NCBI RefSeq assembly: GCF_002208135.1
Contig: NZ_CP021646.1
Location: 174,501-238,500, forward strand
Reading direction: 5' to 3'
From: Pseudoalteromonas piscicida
GTDB lineage: Bacteria > Pseudomonadota > Gammaproteobacteria > Enterobacterales > Alteromonadaceae
DNA: 64,000 nucleotides
A program made the position numbers and the translations under genes. Below are positions 53,621-63,917 of the stretch, in pieces (positions within the stretch are counted from its first letter, which is position 1; the number at the start of each line of letters is the position of its first letter). The notes beneath the pieces were generated by a model that was given only the letters and a program-made list of their open reading frames with translations, was not told the origin of the DNA and did no database searches.

Positions 53621-54309
53621 AACTGCTAATTGACGTAGGCAATACCGCAGTTAAATATGCGCTTGAGCATGAAGGTCGTATTAGTCCTGTAACAGAAAGC
53701 GATATTGAATGGCAAAAGCTAACGGCAATAGTCTGCTCTCAGGTTGGTAAGGGAGCGGGATTACAATGGGTGGAAAGTCGCGCCTCTGAGTTTGGTCTTG
53801 TGCTAGAGCAAGCACAAGTATCGCCAAGACGAGCTGGGGTAACTTGCGCCTATCCTACTTTTAAAAACTTGGGGATTGATAGGTGGCTCGCGGTACTTGC
53901 CGCGCATGCTCTATATCCAACACAAGATATTATCGTGATTGACTCTGGCACTGCGACCACGGTTGATGTAGTGACTGCACAAGGGACACACATGGGGGGT
54001 TGGATTTTGCCAGGTATCGATCTTATGATCTCCAGTATTACCGCGCGTGCAGAGCGGGTATTTTGTGATGAGAACACTCCCTTTGCTGCAGAATTTGCTA
54101 AAAATACATCAGAAGCTGTGAAAAATGGTGCGCTAGCAGCAACGCTTGGGCTCGTACATAGTGCAAAGCAGCAACTTAATAATGGATCTGCGTTGGTATT
54201 GTGCGCAGGTGGATATGGCGAGTTAATAAAAAACCATATCGAGTCTGCGGTCTTTGATGAGCTTTTGGTATTCAAGGGACTGTCAGTTTGGTGGAAAAAC
54301 CCACAATAA
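53617..54309 (+). CDS. coaX: Type III pantothenate kinase
   Basis: The 230-residue enzyme does the first step of CoA synthesis. It has ATP/phosphate motifs LIDVGNTAVKYAL (residues 3-15), GIDRWLAVLAA and DSGTATTVDVV, all of the ASKHA fold. In E. coli this chromosomal position holds the unrelated coaA (type I). It is coupled to birA by overlap. Confidence 0.94.
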   Translation: MKLLIDVGNTAVKYALEHEGRISPVTESDIEWQKLTAIVCSQVGKGAGLQWVESRASEFGLVLEQAQVSPRRAGVTCAYPTFKNLGIDRWLAVLAAHALYPTQDIIVIDSGTATTVDVVTAQGTHMGGWILPGIDLMISSITARAERVFCDENTPFAAEFAKNTSEAVKNGALAATLGLVHSAKQQLNNGSALVLCAGGYGELIKNHIESAVFDELLVFKGLSVWWKNPQ

Positions 54310-54383
54310 CTGTAAAAATGTCATGGGATTGGCTTAAAACTGAGCGTTTGAACAATAAATTTAAGATTTTTTGCATATTCCTG

Positions 54384-54412
54384 TTGCATCAAGTCAATGG
54401 TTGCTCTAATAT
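54384..54412 (+). promoter_or_regulatory. Promoter of the tRNA-tuf operon
   Basis: TTGCAT (54384-54389), a 17-bp spacer and TAATAT (54407-54412) are followed by CTCGCCCC, a GC-rich discriminator that suggests stringent control. The first tRNA begins 22 bp later. Confidence 0.8.
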
Positions 54413-54433
54413 CTCGCCCCGTACTAAAGCAGT

Positions 54434-54509
<76 letters not shown>

Positions 54510-54557
54510 TCTTTTTACCCTATCTTGTATAGGATGCTTTAGGAAAGAATTTTACGT

Positions 54558-54642
54558 GGAGGGGTTCCCGAGCGGCCAAAGGGATCAGACTGTAAATCTG
54601 ACGGCTCAGCCTTCGCTGGTTCGAATCCAGCTCCCTCCACCA
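54558..54642 (+). tRNA. tRNA-Tyr (GTA)
   Basis: This 85-nt class II tRNA has a long variable arm, anticodon GTA at 54592-54594 and encoded CCA. Confidence 0.97.
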
Positions 54643-54686
54643 CTTTATTCTTGACGGTTAGAGGTAGTTAAGAACAGGTTCCTAAA

Positions 54687-54761
<75 letters not shown>

Positions 54762-54774
54762 GTTCGTCTGGCGT

Positions 54775-54850
54775 GCTGATATAGCTCAGTTGGTAGAGCG
54801 CACCCTTGGTAAGGGTGAGGTCGGCAGTTCAAATCTGCCTATCAGCACCA
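54775..54850 (+). tRNA. tRNA-Thr (GGT)
   Basis: This 76-nt gene has anticodon GGT at 54808-54810 and encoded CCA. It is the last tRNA before tuf. Confidence 0.97.
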
Positions 54851-54987
54851 GTCTCCGAAGAATCTTCTCAAATACTTCCTTTGAATTGTCGAAAAAATAT
54901 TTATAATAGACTGAATAATTCTAATCCACACTCGTCGTGGATTATTTTTATATGTAATCTAGATACACAAAACTTATAGGTTTCGTC

Positions 54988-56172
54988 ATGGCAAAAGAAA
55001 AGTTTGAACGCGTAAAACCGCACGTAAACGTTGGTACTATCGGCCACGTTGACCACGGTAAAACAACTCTAACTGCAGCAATCACTAACGTACTTGCAAA
55101 AGTATACGGTGGTACAGCAAAAGACTTCGCATCAATCGATAACGCTCCAGAAGAGCGTGAGCGTGGTATCACAATCTCAACTTCACACGTTGAGTATGAC
55201 ACACCAACTCGTCACTATGCACACGTAGACTGTCCAGGACACGCTGACTATGTTAAAAACATGATCACTGGTGCTGCACAGATGGACGGCGCGATCCTAG
55301 TAGTTGCTGCTACTGACGGTCCTATGCCTCAAACACGTGAGCACATCCTACTTTCTCGTCAGGTTGGTGTACCTTACATCATCGTATTCATGAACAAATG
55401 TGACATGGTTGACGACGAAGAGCTACTAGAGCTAGTAGAGATGGAAGTTCGTGAACTACTTTCAGAGTACGACTTCCCAGGTGATGACCTACCACTAATC
55501 CAAGGTTCAGCGCTTAAAGCACTAGAAGGCGAAGAGCAGTGGGAAGCGAAGATCATTGAGCTTGCAGAAGCACTAGACTCTTATATCCCAGAGCCAGAGC
55601 GTGACATCGATAAGCCATTCATCATGCCTATCGAAGACGTATTCTCAATCCAGGGTCGTGGTACAGTAGTAACAGGCCGTGTAGAAGCTGGTATCATCAA
55701 CGTGAACGACGAAGTAGAAATCGTAGGTATCAAAGAAACTACGAAGACAACTTGTACGGGTGTTGAAATGTTCCGTAAGCTTCTAGACGAAGGTCGTGCG
55801 GGTGAGAATATCGGTGCACTACTACGTGGTACTAAGCGTGATGAAGTAGAGCGTGGTCAAGTACTATGTAAGCCTGGTTCAATCAAGCCACACACAAAAT
55901 TCACTTCAGAAGTATACGTACTTTCGAAAGATGAAGGTGGTCGTCACACTCCTTTCTTCAAAGGTTACCGTCCACAGTTCTACTTCCGTACAACAGACGT
56001 AACTGGTGACATCCAGCTACCAGACGGCGTAGAAATGGTAATGCCTGGCGACAACATCAAGATGACTGTTGAGCTAATCGTACCAATCGCGATGGACGAA
56101 GGTCTACGTTTCGCTATCCGTGAAGGTGGCCGTACAGTAGGTGCTGGTGTTGTAGCAACAATCGAAGAATAA
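54988..56172 (+). CDS. tuf: Elongation factor Tu
   Basis: The 394-residue GTPase delivers aminoacyl-tRNA to the ribosome. It has G1 GHVDHGKTT (near 18), [16 protein letters not shown] and the domain 2-3 tail ending [10 protein letters not shown]. Codon use is extremely biased. It follows the four tRNA genes as in E. coli tufB, but no secE-nusG follows; instead there is a repeat array and a TRAP transporter. Confidence 0.98.
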   Translation: MAKEKFERVKPHVNVGTIGHVDHGKTTLTAAITNVLAKVYGGTAKDFASIDNAPEERERGITISTSHVEYDTPTRHYAHVDCPGHADYVKNMITGAAQMDGAILVVAATDGPMPQTREHILLSRQVGVPYIIVFMNKCDMVDDEELLELVEMEVRELLSEYDFPGDDLPLIQGSALKALEGEEQWEAKIIELAEALDSYIPEPERDIDKPFIMPIEDVFSIQGRGTVVTGRVEAGIINVNDEVEIVGIKETTKTTCTGVEMFRKLLDEGRAGENIGALLRGTKRDEVERGQVLCKPGSIKPHTKFTSEVYVLSKDEGGRHTPFFKGYRPQFYFRTTDVTGDIQLPDGVEMVMPGDNIKMTVELIVPIAMDEGLRFAIREGGRTVGAGVVATIEE

Positions 56173-56177
56173 TCTTC

Positions 56178-56450
56178 GTAGCAGCGATTTTATATCGCGA
56201 CCAGCAAAAAAGGTCGTTCTCTGATAAAGAGTGCGGCCTTTTTTAATGCCTTGTAGCAGCGATTTTATATCGCGAGAAATGAAAAGGGTCATTCTCTGAT
56301 AAGGAGTACTGGTTTTTTAATACCTCGTAGCTGCGATTTTATATCGCGATCAGCAGAAAGGGTCGTTCTCTAATAATGAGTACAGCCTTTTTTAATGCCT
56401 GGTAGCAGCGATTTTATATCGCGACCTGCGAACAGGGTCATTCTCCTATT
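56178..56450 (+). repeat. Four-copy ~75-bp tandem repeat downstream of tuf
   Basis: Four units begin at 56178, 56253, 56327 and 56402 with GTAGC(A/T)GCGATTTTATAT followed by CGCGA, a hairpin-forming core. Each unit also repeats AGGGTC(A/G)TTCTC or AGGTCGTTCTC followed by an A/T-rich stretch and a T run in units 1-3. Unit 4 lacks the right arm. The terminator of tuf lies in unit 1, and units 2 and 3 have weaker versions. The remaining 56451-56602 shows nothing clear. Confidence 0.85.
56206..56244 (+). terminator. Terminator of the tRNA-tuf operon
   Basis: AAAAAAGGTCG and CGGCCTTTTTT pair (one G-U), with the inner CTCT/AGAG arm, and end in T6. It is within the first tandem unit. Confidence 0.8.
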
Positions 56451-56602
56451 AAAGCATCATTTTTGTCATTGTGATGTTTATAACGGACAACCTGATAATG
56501 TTCTTATATTTGCTTGCGACAGCTTACAATCCCGATTCTCACCATTTTATCTCCCTATTCTATATGCTGATATCCCACCATCAGTCACGTAAAAATTTGG
56601 TT

Positions 56603-56764
56603 ATACCAATTAGTCTTAATACTTGCTCAATTTGAAGGAACAAATCTGACGCTAACTGCGTTAAAAATTTCTCATTTAGAACAACTAAATAGCAAAATTT
56701 TCGCCTAGTTATCGACAAGATTTTCTCGCCTCAAAATAGATCACTTAATTAAGGTAATTGGTAT
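56603..56764. mobile_element. MITE-like element with ATACCAATTA terminal inverted repeats
   Basis: The 162-bp non-coding element starts ATACCAATTA and ends with its exact reverse complement TAATTGGTAT; the inverted similarity continues imperfectly inward (TCTTAATACTTG against CCTTAATTAAGTG). Its ends equal the palindrome at 49515-49528. It has no coding capacity. I recall similar intergenic repeats in Pseudoalteromonas-like genomes, which was not checked. Confidence 0.6.
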
Positions 56765-56824
56765 TAATTACGTAAAGATGTGCACAATAAGCCCATATAA
56801 AACCTAAAATTAGGGAGTGTAAAG

Positions 56825-57841
56825 ATGTTAGGTCTTTCGGCTCGAACAATTTCTGCTGTGCTCAGTATCACAATGTCACTATGTACTTTTGCAAGCTTTG
56901 CCAATGTGGATAAAGACAGATCCTATATTTTGGCGACAGCCTCATCTGGTGGCACTTTTTACCCAGTGGGTGTCGCGATCGCGACACTAACTAAGCTAAA
57001 AGTCACGCCCCAGCACGGTATGAGTGTGTCAGCCATTACCTCTGCCGGTTCTGGTGATAACCTCAAACTCATGCGTAATAAAGAAGCTGAACTGGCGATA
57101 CTACAGGGCCTATACGGTGCGTGGGCGACGCAGGGGACGGGTGCAATGGCACCAGTTGGCAAACAAGATTATCTGCGTTCTGTGACGATGTTGTGGCAGA
57201 ACGTAGAGCACTTTGTCATTGCTAAGAAGTATGCCAAAACCGGTAATGTCTCAGATTTGAAAAACCTATATTCACAAGGGTTTGGCATTGGTAAGCGTAA
57301 CTCTGGGACGGAAGGTTCTGGGAAGCACATTATGGCTGCACTGGGCGTTGATAGTGACAAATTCACTTTGGTGCATAAAGGTTACGCGGGCTCTTCTAGC
57401 GCCCTACAAAATGGTCAGATTGCGGGAATGAATATTCCAGCAGGAGTACCTGTCAGCGCTATTACAAGTGCTTATGCAGCCGATGCCAATGGTATCACGG
57501 TGCTGGATTTTACTGATGAGCAGCTAAATAAAGTCAACGCTGAGGTAGAGTTATGGTCACGCTTCGAGATCCCAGCTAGCACTTACCCCGGCCAAACTAA
57601 CGCAATCAAAACGATTGCGCAGCCAAACTTTCTTGCTGCACATAAAGACATGAGTGAGGAAGACGTATATCTGCTCACCAAGGCAATTTATGAAAATTTA
57701 GTCTTTCTTCAAACCATCCATAAAGCGACTAAAGCCATGGCGATAGAAAAGGCACTCATGGGACTGCCTGCTAAGCTACATCCCGGTGCGCTGAAGTATT
57801 ATAAAGAAATAGGTATTGCCGTACCTGCTCATCTGCAGTAA
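56825..57841 (+). CDS. TAXI-family TRAP transporter substrate-binding protein
   Basis: The 338-residue protein has a signal peptide (about 1-26, ending SFAN) and begins its mature part YILATASSGGTFYPVGVAIA, the TAXI family signature (ATxxxGGxYYPxG). The ligand is unknown (glutamate or other acids in characterised members). It is the first gene of a TRAP operon; AGGGAG precedes the ATG. Confidence 0.93.
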   Translation: MLGLSARTISAVLSITMSLCTFASFANVDKDRSYILATASSGGTFYPVGVAIATLTKLKVTPQHGMSVSAITSAGSGDNLKLMRNKEAELAILQGLYGAWATQGTGAMAPVGKQDYLRSVTMLWQNVEHFVIAKKYAKTGNVSDLKNLYSQGFGIGKRNSGTEGSGKHIMAALGVDSDKFTLVHKGYAGSSSALQNGQIAGMNIPAGVPVSAITSAYAADANGITVLDFTDEQLNKVNAEVELWSRFEIPASTYPGQTNAIKTIAQPNFLAAHKDMSEEDVYLLTKAIYENLVFLQTIHKATKAMAIEKALMGLPAKLHPGALKYYKEIGIAVPAHLQ

Positions 57842-57877
57842 CGCCGCCAACTAAGTAAAACGGGATAGTATCTATCA

Positions 57878-59971
57878 ATGAGTAATAGTAGCAATGAGCA
57901 AAGCACATTAGCAGCACCAACAGCAGCTCGTGAGCGGATCGCTTTTTATTTAGCGATACTCACGAGTCTGTTGCACCTCTATTTTAACTTGGTCGCCACG
58001 TGGCCGGATAATTATATTTCAGCCATTCATTTCATGCTATTTGGTAGCATTATCTTGCTCACCTTGCCGCTTAGAGTTGGCAAATTAGCAGTGCTTTCTA
58101 GCGTTATTGATATCGGGCTGTTTATCGGTTTAATTGTGAGCTGCGGCTATCTTGTTCTGTACAGCGATGCGTTGGCAGCGCGTAACTACGAATTTGCTAC
58201 AGCTGATTGGATTGCATCTTCCACTGCTGTACTCCTCGCGCTTGAGTTGGTCCGGCGCTGTATGGGCTGGTTTATCCCGATGATGATCCTACTGGCGATG
58301 AGTTATGTGCTGTTTTTGGGACAGTATATTGATGGTGTGTTTCATTTTGCTGGTTTAAGCGCTGAAACTATTTTGTTTCGCAATTACTTTGATGACGGCT
58401 TGTTTGGACCTATTGCTAAAATTTCTTGGACGTTTGTCTTTTTGTTTATCTTGTTTGGCGCATTTCTAGTCCAAGCAGGGACTGGGGATTTTATCATTCG
58501 CTTTGCCAATGCGCTTGTTGGTCGCATGGTTGGTGGGCAAGGACTTGTTGCTGTCGTGAGCTCGGGTATGATGGGCTCCGTATCGGGCTCTGCTATCGCG
58601 AATACAGCAGCGACTGGGGTGATCACCATTCCATTAATGAAGAATGCTGGGTTTCCTGCAAAGTTTGCGGCAGCAGTTGAAGCCGGAGCATCGACTGGAG
58701 GTCAGCTGATCCCGCCGATTATGGGGGCTGGTGTATTTGTGATGGCCTCCTATACTCAAATTCCATATCTTACGATAATTGCAGCAGCCTTTGTTCCCGC
58801 TCTGCTTTATTTCGCATCTATTGCTATCTTTGTACGTATTCAAGCTATGCGTTTGAATATCCAGCCAGCATTGGAGTCAGAGCAATTAAGTGCTTGGCAG
58901 GAGCTGAAATCCGGTTGGCATCATTTATTACCTATCGTGTTGCTCGTAGCATTGATGATTTATGGCTTTACGCCAACTTATGCAGTCAGCATTGCGACCC
59001 TCAGTGTGTGCCTGTTTTCTTTGTTTTCACCTGCGCCGATGAGGTGGTCAAAGATTTTGGCTGCGCTTGCAACTGCAACTGAAAACAGCGCTAAGACAGC
59101 AATATTATTGGTTGCCATTGGCATGCTGGTGAATTGTATTTCAATCAGTTCCTTAGGCGTTACTTTTTCTCTAATGATAAATGAATGGGCGGGAGCAAGC
59201 TTGATACTGTTGTTGGTATTGATTGCATTGGCCTCGTTAATTATCGGTATGGGACTACCGGTGACGGCATCGTATATTGTATTGGCAACGCTTTCTGCAC
59301 CGGCTTTATATGGTTTGATAAGCCAGTCAGCACTGGTAGAAAGCATAGTAAATGGTCAACTTAATGAAACTGCGACGATGATGATGAGTATGATGACACC
59401 AGCACTTGGAGAGATATACAACCAGCCAAATATTACCGAGACTCAAGTGTTTACCATTTTGGCAAGCTTGCCACCAGAGGCTATTGATATTATTCGCAGT
59501 AGCCAATTTGATACCACGCATTTGGCCATGATGCTACTTTCTGCTCATATGATTATTTTTTGGTTATCGCAAGATAGCAATGTGACACCGCCGGTATGCT
59601 TGGTCGCTTTTACCGCCGCGGGAATAGCCAAAACGCCGCCGGTGGCAACAGGAATAGAAGCATGGAAAACGGCCAAAGCACTATACATCGTTCCCTTACT
59701 GTTTGCTTATACGCCGTTTATTGGAGGGAGTAACTTTGAGATCATGCAAGTTTTTTTCACCGCGCTTGTGGGGATGTATGCTTTGGTTGCGGCGATATAT
59801 GGATATGCAGAGGCGAAGCTCAATAAGCCAATCAGAATGATGTTAACGTTTTTAGGTGTTGCTTTAGTTTGGCCGCACCAAGTAATCTCTGTAGATATAG
59901 TGGCTGCACTATGTGTGGTTACGATCGTTATAAAGCAAGTAATAGATAATCGTACAGCTAGAGAGTGTTAA
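57878..59971 (+). CDS. TRAP transporter fused permease (DctQ-DctM type)
   Basis: The 697-residue membrane protein has an N-terminal four-helix DctQ-like region (about 25-160) fused to a DctM-like large domain with repeats such as GMMGSVSGSAIANTAATGVI, IPPIMGAGVFVMASYT and IGMGLPVTASYIVLA. Such fusions are standard partners of TAXI proteins. It uses a sodium gradient in characterised relatives. It starts 36 bp after the binding-protein gene. Confidence 0.93.
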   Translation: MSNSSNEQSTLAAPTAARERIAFYLAILTSLLHLYFNLVATWPDNYISAIHFMLFGSIILLTLPLRVGKLAVLSSVIDIGLFIGLIVSCGYLVLYSDALAARNYEFATADWIASSTAVLLALELVRRCMGWFIPMMILLAMSYVLFLGQYIDGVFHFAGLSAETILFRNYFDDGLFGPIAKISWTFVFLFILFGAFLVQAGTGDFIIRFANALVGRMVGGQGLVAVVSSGMMGSVSGSAIANTAATGVITIPLMKNAGFPAKFAAAVEAGASTGGQLIPPIMGAGVFVMASYTQIPYLTIIAAAFVPALLYFASIAIFVRIQAMRLNIQPALESEQLSAWQELKSGWHHLLPIVLLVALMIYGFTPTYAVSIATLSVCLFSLFSPAPMRWSKILAALATATENSAKTAILLVAIGMLVNCISISSLGVTFSLMINEWAGASLILLLVLIALASLIIGMGLPVTASYIVLATLSAPALYGLISQSALVESIVNGQLNETATMMMSMMTPALGEIYNQPNITETQVFTILASLPPEAIDIIRSSQFDTTHLAMMLLSAHMIIFWLSQDSNVTPPVCLVAFTAAGIAKTPPVATGIEAWKTAKALYIVPLLFAYTPFIGGSNFEIMQVFFTALVGMYALVAAIYGYAEAKLNKPIRMMLTFLGVALVWPHQVISVDIVAALCVVTIVIKQVIDNRTAREC

Positions 59972-59997
59972 CTTAAGCTTTGCTGTGCTCCATAAAG

Positions 59998-60022
59998 TAG
60001 GCCCCTAAAACAGGGGGCCTTA
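59998..60022. terminator. Hairpin between the TRAP permease and plsB
   Basis: AGGCCCC and GGGGCCT pair around an A-rich loop between convergent genes. T runs are weak on both sides, so this is a tentative terminator. Confidence 0.45.
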
Positions 60023-60027
60023 TGATA

Positions 60028-62454
60028 TTAAACGATATGCTGAATAGACTGATGTATTCGTGCAGGTAGCAGGGCTTTTAAGTACAGCTCTAAAGTATGT
60101 AGTGATTCTGTACCGCGAATACCTGCGGCTTCATCTTGTTCTATGAAGCCTTGCTCTTTTAGGCTAGTGACAAACGCACTAAGCACTTTTTTGTCAAAAA
60201 ACTCTGGGCTTTTGATACCGTGTAAAGTTCCTAGTCGGTCGGCAAGAAGTGCACTTTCTTTTTCAAGCTCGCTACGACTTAATCCTTGATGACGCTTAAC
60301 GAGGTTAATCGTGATTGCATAGCGCTCAAGCGTTAAGTGGATCACTTTACCTAGCATTTCTAATTGTGCCAACGCGCTACCATCTTTGTTAACCGAGGCT
60401 AGGTGACCATCAAAGGTGATCAGATCCTTAGCCGCAAAGTATTCAAAAATAGACTCTATATATCCTGTCTTAAGGTCTGTTAAGAACCACTCTTTTGCAA
60501 ACAAGGGATACAAAAGCGCTACCTCTTTGCGGCACTCATCAACGGTCAAGCTGTAGCGGTTGAAGAGCTGCTGAGCGATTAAGCTTGGTACGGCAAACAG
60601 GTGCAGAATATTGTTACGGTAATAATTAAGCAGAGCGCGTTCTTTTTCCTTAACACTAATGATGCTGCCGAAACTGTCTTCAATAATATCGAACTTATCG
60701 AGCTTAAGCGCATGATCGAGTAAGCCCTCAGAGCTCGAATCTGGCACCGTCGCATTGTCGTGGTAAGGTGCATTTCTGTGTAGTCCAAGATACAAATCAA
60801 GCTGCTGTAGCAGTTGTGATTTAGGCAATGCATACTGCTCGTTGCTAAGCAAAATTGTCGCAAGCAAATTAACTGAGTTCAGTGCTGCTGAGTTATTTAT
60901 CTCAGTCATGATGACGTCAGCGAGGTCGGCAACTTGCTTGTTCAGCCAAGCAGGCTTCTGAGTTTCGGTGGGGTGGATAGAACCACGCCAATCTGGCTGA
61001 TGCTCATTTAAAAATTGGTTGACTGATATCGGATCGCCGAAATTTAAATACCCTCTACCATAGTTTTTAAGATTCTTAATCGCCTTAAAAATACCAAAGA
61101 TAGACTCATTTTTCTTACTGTTGCCAGCCAGCTCTTTGAGGTAAGTGTTGATCTCCATAACATGTTCGTAGCCGAGATAAACGGGCACTAATGATATAGG
61201 TCTATCAATACCACGCAACATAGATTGCAGTGTCATTGCCAACATACCCGTTTTTGGTGGTAGTAGTCGACCGGTACGACTGCGGCCGCCTTCGGTATAA
61301 AACTTAACGGCATACCCTTTGATAAATAACTGACTTAAATATTCCTTGAATACCGCGGAATAGAGTTTGTTACCCGAAAAAGAGCGGCGAATAAAGAAGG
61401 CGCCACTACGACGGAAAATCGGGCCCGCAGGGAAAAAGTTGAGATTAACGCCAGCTGCGATATGCGGTGGTACTAAACCCTGATGGTAAATCACATAAGT
61501 AAGTAGCAAGTAATCCATATGGCTACGGTGACAGGGTACGTAAATGATCTCATGCCCTTTGTCCGCGAGTGCTTGTACTTTGTCTGAGTTATTAACTTCG
61601 ATACCATTATAAAGCTTGTTCCACAGCCAAGTGAGTGCCCTGTCAGCTACGCGCACCATCGCGTCTGAATAGTTCGCGGCTATTTCGTCTAATAACCTAA
61701 GTGCTTGCAACCTTGCTTCTTCCTGACTTAGACCTTTTGCCTTTGCTTCGTCAGCAATGGCCTTTTTAATACTTTGTGACGCTAAGATAGAATTGAATAG
61801 CTGTTCACGCGATGGCAGTTTTGGACCGGTGGCAGCTAACTTTTGACGGCGGAAATGCACGCGTGCAACGCGCAGCAGCTTATGTGGCAGTTCCTCAACG
61901 TCTGCTTTATCGTTTAGCAATTGATTAAGTTCAATCGGGCGGGAAAATCGAACGAAGTTATCCCGGCCTGAAAACAAGACCACAAAGCATTTGCGTAGCC
62001 AGCTCGGTGTTAATGAGTTGGATAATAAGGTTCCCACGCCAGGCTTTTCTTTACCTGGATTACGGCCCCATAATATGGTGACCGGAATAACTTGCGCGTC
62101 GGTATTGTCGTCATCTTTTAAGGCTTCAAAAATCGCTTTACTATGTTCTAGCGCATCACTCGGTTTATGAATATTACCAAAGACACTAGGTGGAGTCTGG
62201 ATCCCAACAAAACGATTGAGCTCTTTATTAGCAATTTGCTGTTTTTGAGACGGTCTTGGTAAACCAAGCTTTTTACACATAACGTCTAGCGCGACCATGT
62301 CTGATACCGAGTCGAGTCTCGCTACATAAAATGTAGGAATGCTGGGATCTAGCTCGTAATCCTCAATGGGATGCTCTGGCAATACTTTACTTTTAACAAA
62401 AAGCCAGTTGCTACAGCGGGCGATGGTTGTAAGCAAATAAGAAAAAATCTGCAT
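60028..62454 (-). CDS. plsB: Glycerol-3-phosphate 1-O-acyltransferase PlsB
   Basis: The ~808-residue inner-membrane enzyme acylates glycerol-3-phosphate in phospholipid synthesis. Acyltransferase blocks are CHRSHMDYLL (I), GAFFIRRSF (II), FYTEGGRSRTGRLLPPKTG (III) and SLVPVYLGYE (IV), in the middle of the protein. Length matches E. coli PlsB (807). ATG 62454 is used because the upstream start at 62469 is a TTG; neither has a strong ribosome-binding site. Confidence 0.96.
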   Translation of the reverse strand: MQIFSYLLTTIARCSNWLFVKSKVLPEHPIEDYELDPSIPTFYVARLDSVSDMVALDVMCKKLGLPRPSQKQQIANKELNRFVGIQTPPSVFGNIHKPSDALEHSKAIFEALKDDDNTDAQVIPVTILWGRNPGKEKPGVGTLLSNSLTPSWLRKCFVVLFSGRDNFVRFSRPIELNQLLNDKADVEELPHKLLRVARVHFRRQKLAATGPKLPSREQLFNSILASQSIKKAIADEAKAKGLSQEEARLQALRLLDEIAANYSDAMVRVADRALTWLWNKLYNGIEVNNSDKVQALADKGHEIIYVPCHRSHMDYLLLTYVIYHQGLVPPHIAAGVNLNFFPAGPIFRRSGAFFIRRSFSGNKLYSAVFKEYLSQLFIKGYAVKFYTEGGRSRTGRLLPPKTGMLAMTLQSMLRGIDRPISLVPVYLGYEHVMEINTYLKELAGNSKKNESIFGIFKAIKNLKNYGRGYLNFGDPISVNQFLNEHQPDWRGSIHPTETQKPAWLNKQVADLADVIMTEINNSAALNSVNLLATILLSNEQYALPKSQLLQQLDLYLGLHRNAPYHDNATVPDSSSEGLLDHALKLDKFDIIEDSFGSIISVKEKERALLNYYRNNILHLFAVPSLIAQQLFNRYSLTVDECRKEVALLYPLFAKEWFLTDLKTGYIESIFEYFAAKDLITFDGHLASVNKDGSALAQLEMLGKVIHLTLERYAITINLVKRHQGLSRSELEKESALLADRLGTLHGIKSPEFFDKKVLSAFVTSLKEQGFIEQDEAAGIRGTESLHTLELYLKALLPARIHQSIQHIV

Positions 62455-62703
62455 GGGAATACCGAACAATTATCATTAGCCATAGAATACCAAGATTTAA
62501 CTGGACTGACCATTTACAAAGGCGTCATCCATGTTTTCTTGTCGCAATATTTCTTTATAGAAGACTAACAGAAGCGAATGCTTGAGTAGAGTGAATTTTG
62601 TTCTATGTGCTTTTTGTGAGTGAAATATTGTGTATGTTCAAAGCACTGTATCTACGTGACAGAGCCTATGGAGCCTAGCGATAAAATTACTTTCTATTAG
62701 TTG

Positions 62704-62731
62704 TTGCATTTATCACCAATATCACTATAAT
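62704..62731 (+). promoter_or_regulatory. Promoter of the S10 ribosomal protein operon
   Basis: TTGCAT (62704-62709), 16 bp, and a perfect TATAAT (62726-62731) precede the leader. The 62455-62703 part of the gap shows no other feature that I can support. Confidence 0.8.
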
Positions 62732-62737
62732 ATGCAG

Positions 62738-63237
<500 letters not shown>

Positions 63238-63264
63238 TCGGAAGATTAGAGAGGTTTTAGGAAA

Positions 63265-63900
63265 ATGGCATTAGGTCTAGTCGGTCGTAAAGTGGGTATG
63301 ACACGTATCTTCACTGAAGATGGTGTATCTATCCCTGTGACAGTTATCGAAGCGACTCCTAACCGTGTTACGCAGATCAAATCTGACGCAACTGACGGTT
63401 ATAACGCGCTTCAAGTTACTGCAGGCGAGAAAAAAGCAAGCCGTGTAAACAAACCAGCAGCGGGTCACTTCGCTAAAGCTGGCGTTGAAGCGGGTCGCGG
63501 CCTGTGGGAATTCCGTCTTAACGGCGGTGAAGGTGAATTTGAAGTAGGTTCAGAGCTAACTGTTGAACTTTTCACTGAAGTGAAAAAAGTAGACGTTACT
63601 GGTACTTCAAAAGGTAAAGGTTTCCAAGGTGGTGTTAAGCGCTGGAACTTCAGCATGCAAGACGCAACTCACGGTAACTCTCTATCTCACCGTGCTCCTG
63701 GTTCAATCGGTCAAAACCAGTCTCCTGGTAAAGTTTTCAAAGGTAAGAAAATGGCCGGTCAAATGGGTAATGTTCGTTCAACGACACAGAACCTTGAACT
63801 AGTACGTGTTGACGCAGAGCGTAACTTGCTTTTAGTTAAAGGTGCAGTACCTGGCGCTATCGGCGGTGACGTTATCGTTAAACCAGCTGTTAAAGCATAA
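63265..63900 (+). CDS. rplC: 50S ribosomal protein L3
   Basis: The 211-residue protein begins [20 protein letters not shown] and contains the peptidyl-transferase loop region with the methylated-glutamine motif [20 protein letters not shown]. It lies 27 bp after rpsJ in the S10 operon. Confidence 0.98.
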   Translation: MALGLVGRKVGMTRIFTEDGVSIPVTVIEATPNRVTQIKSDATDGYNALQVTAGEKKASRVNKPAAGHFAKAGVEAGRGLWEFRLNGGEGEFEVGSELTVELFTEVKKVDVTGTSKGKGFQGGVKRWNFSMQDATHGNSLSHRAPGSIGQNQSPGKVFKGKKMAGQMGNVRSTTQNLELVRVDAERNLLLVKGAVPGAIGGDVIVKPAVKA

Positions 63901-63917
63901 GTCCTGGAGATTTAGTG

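Noticed and set aside
56104..56292. 62-residue minus-strand ORF over the tuf 3' end and repeat array
   Set aside because: It is read through the tandem repeats and the end of tuf, and has no start context.
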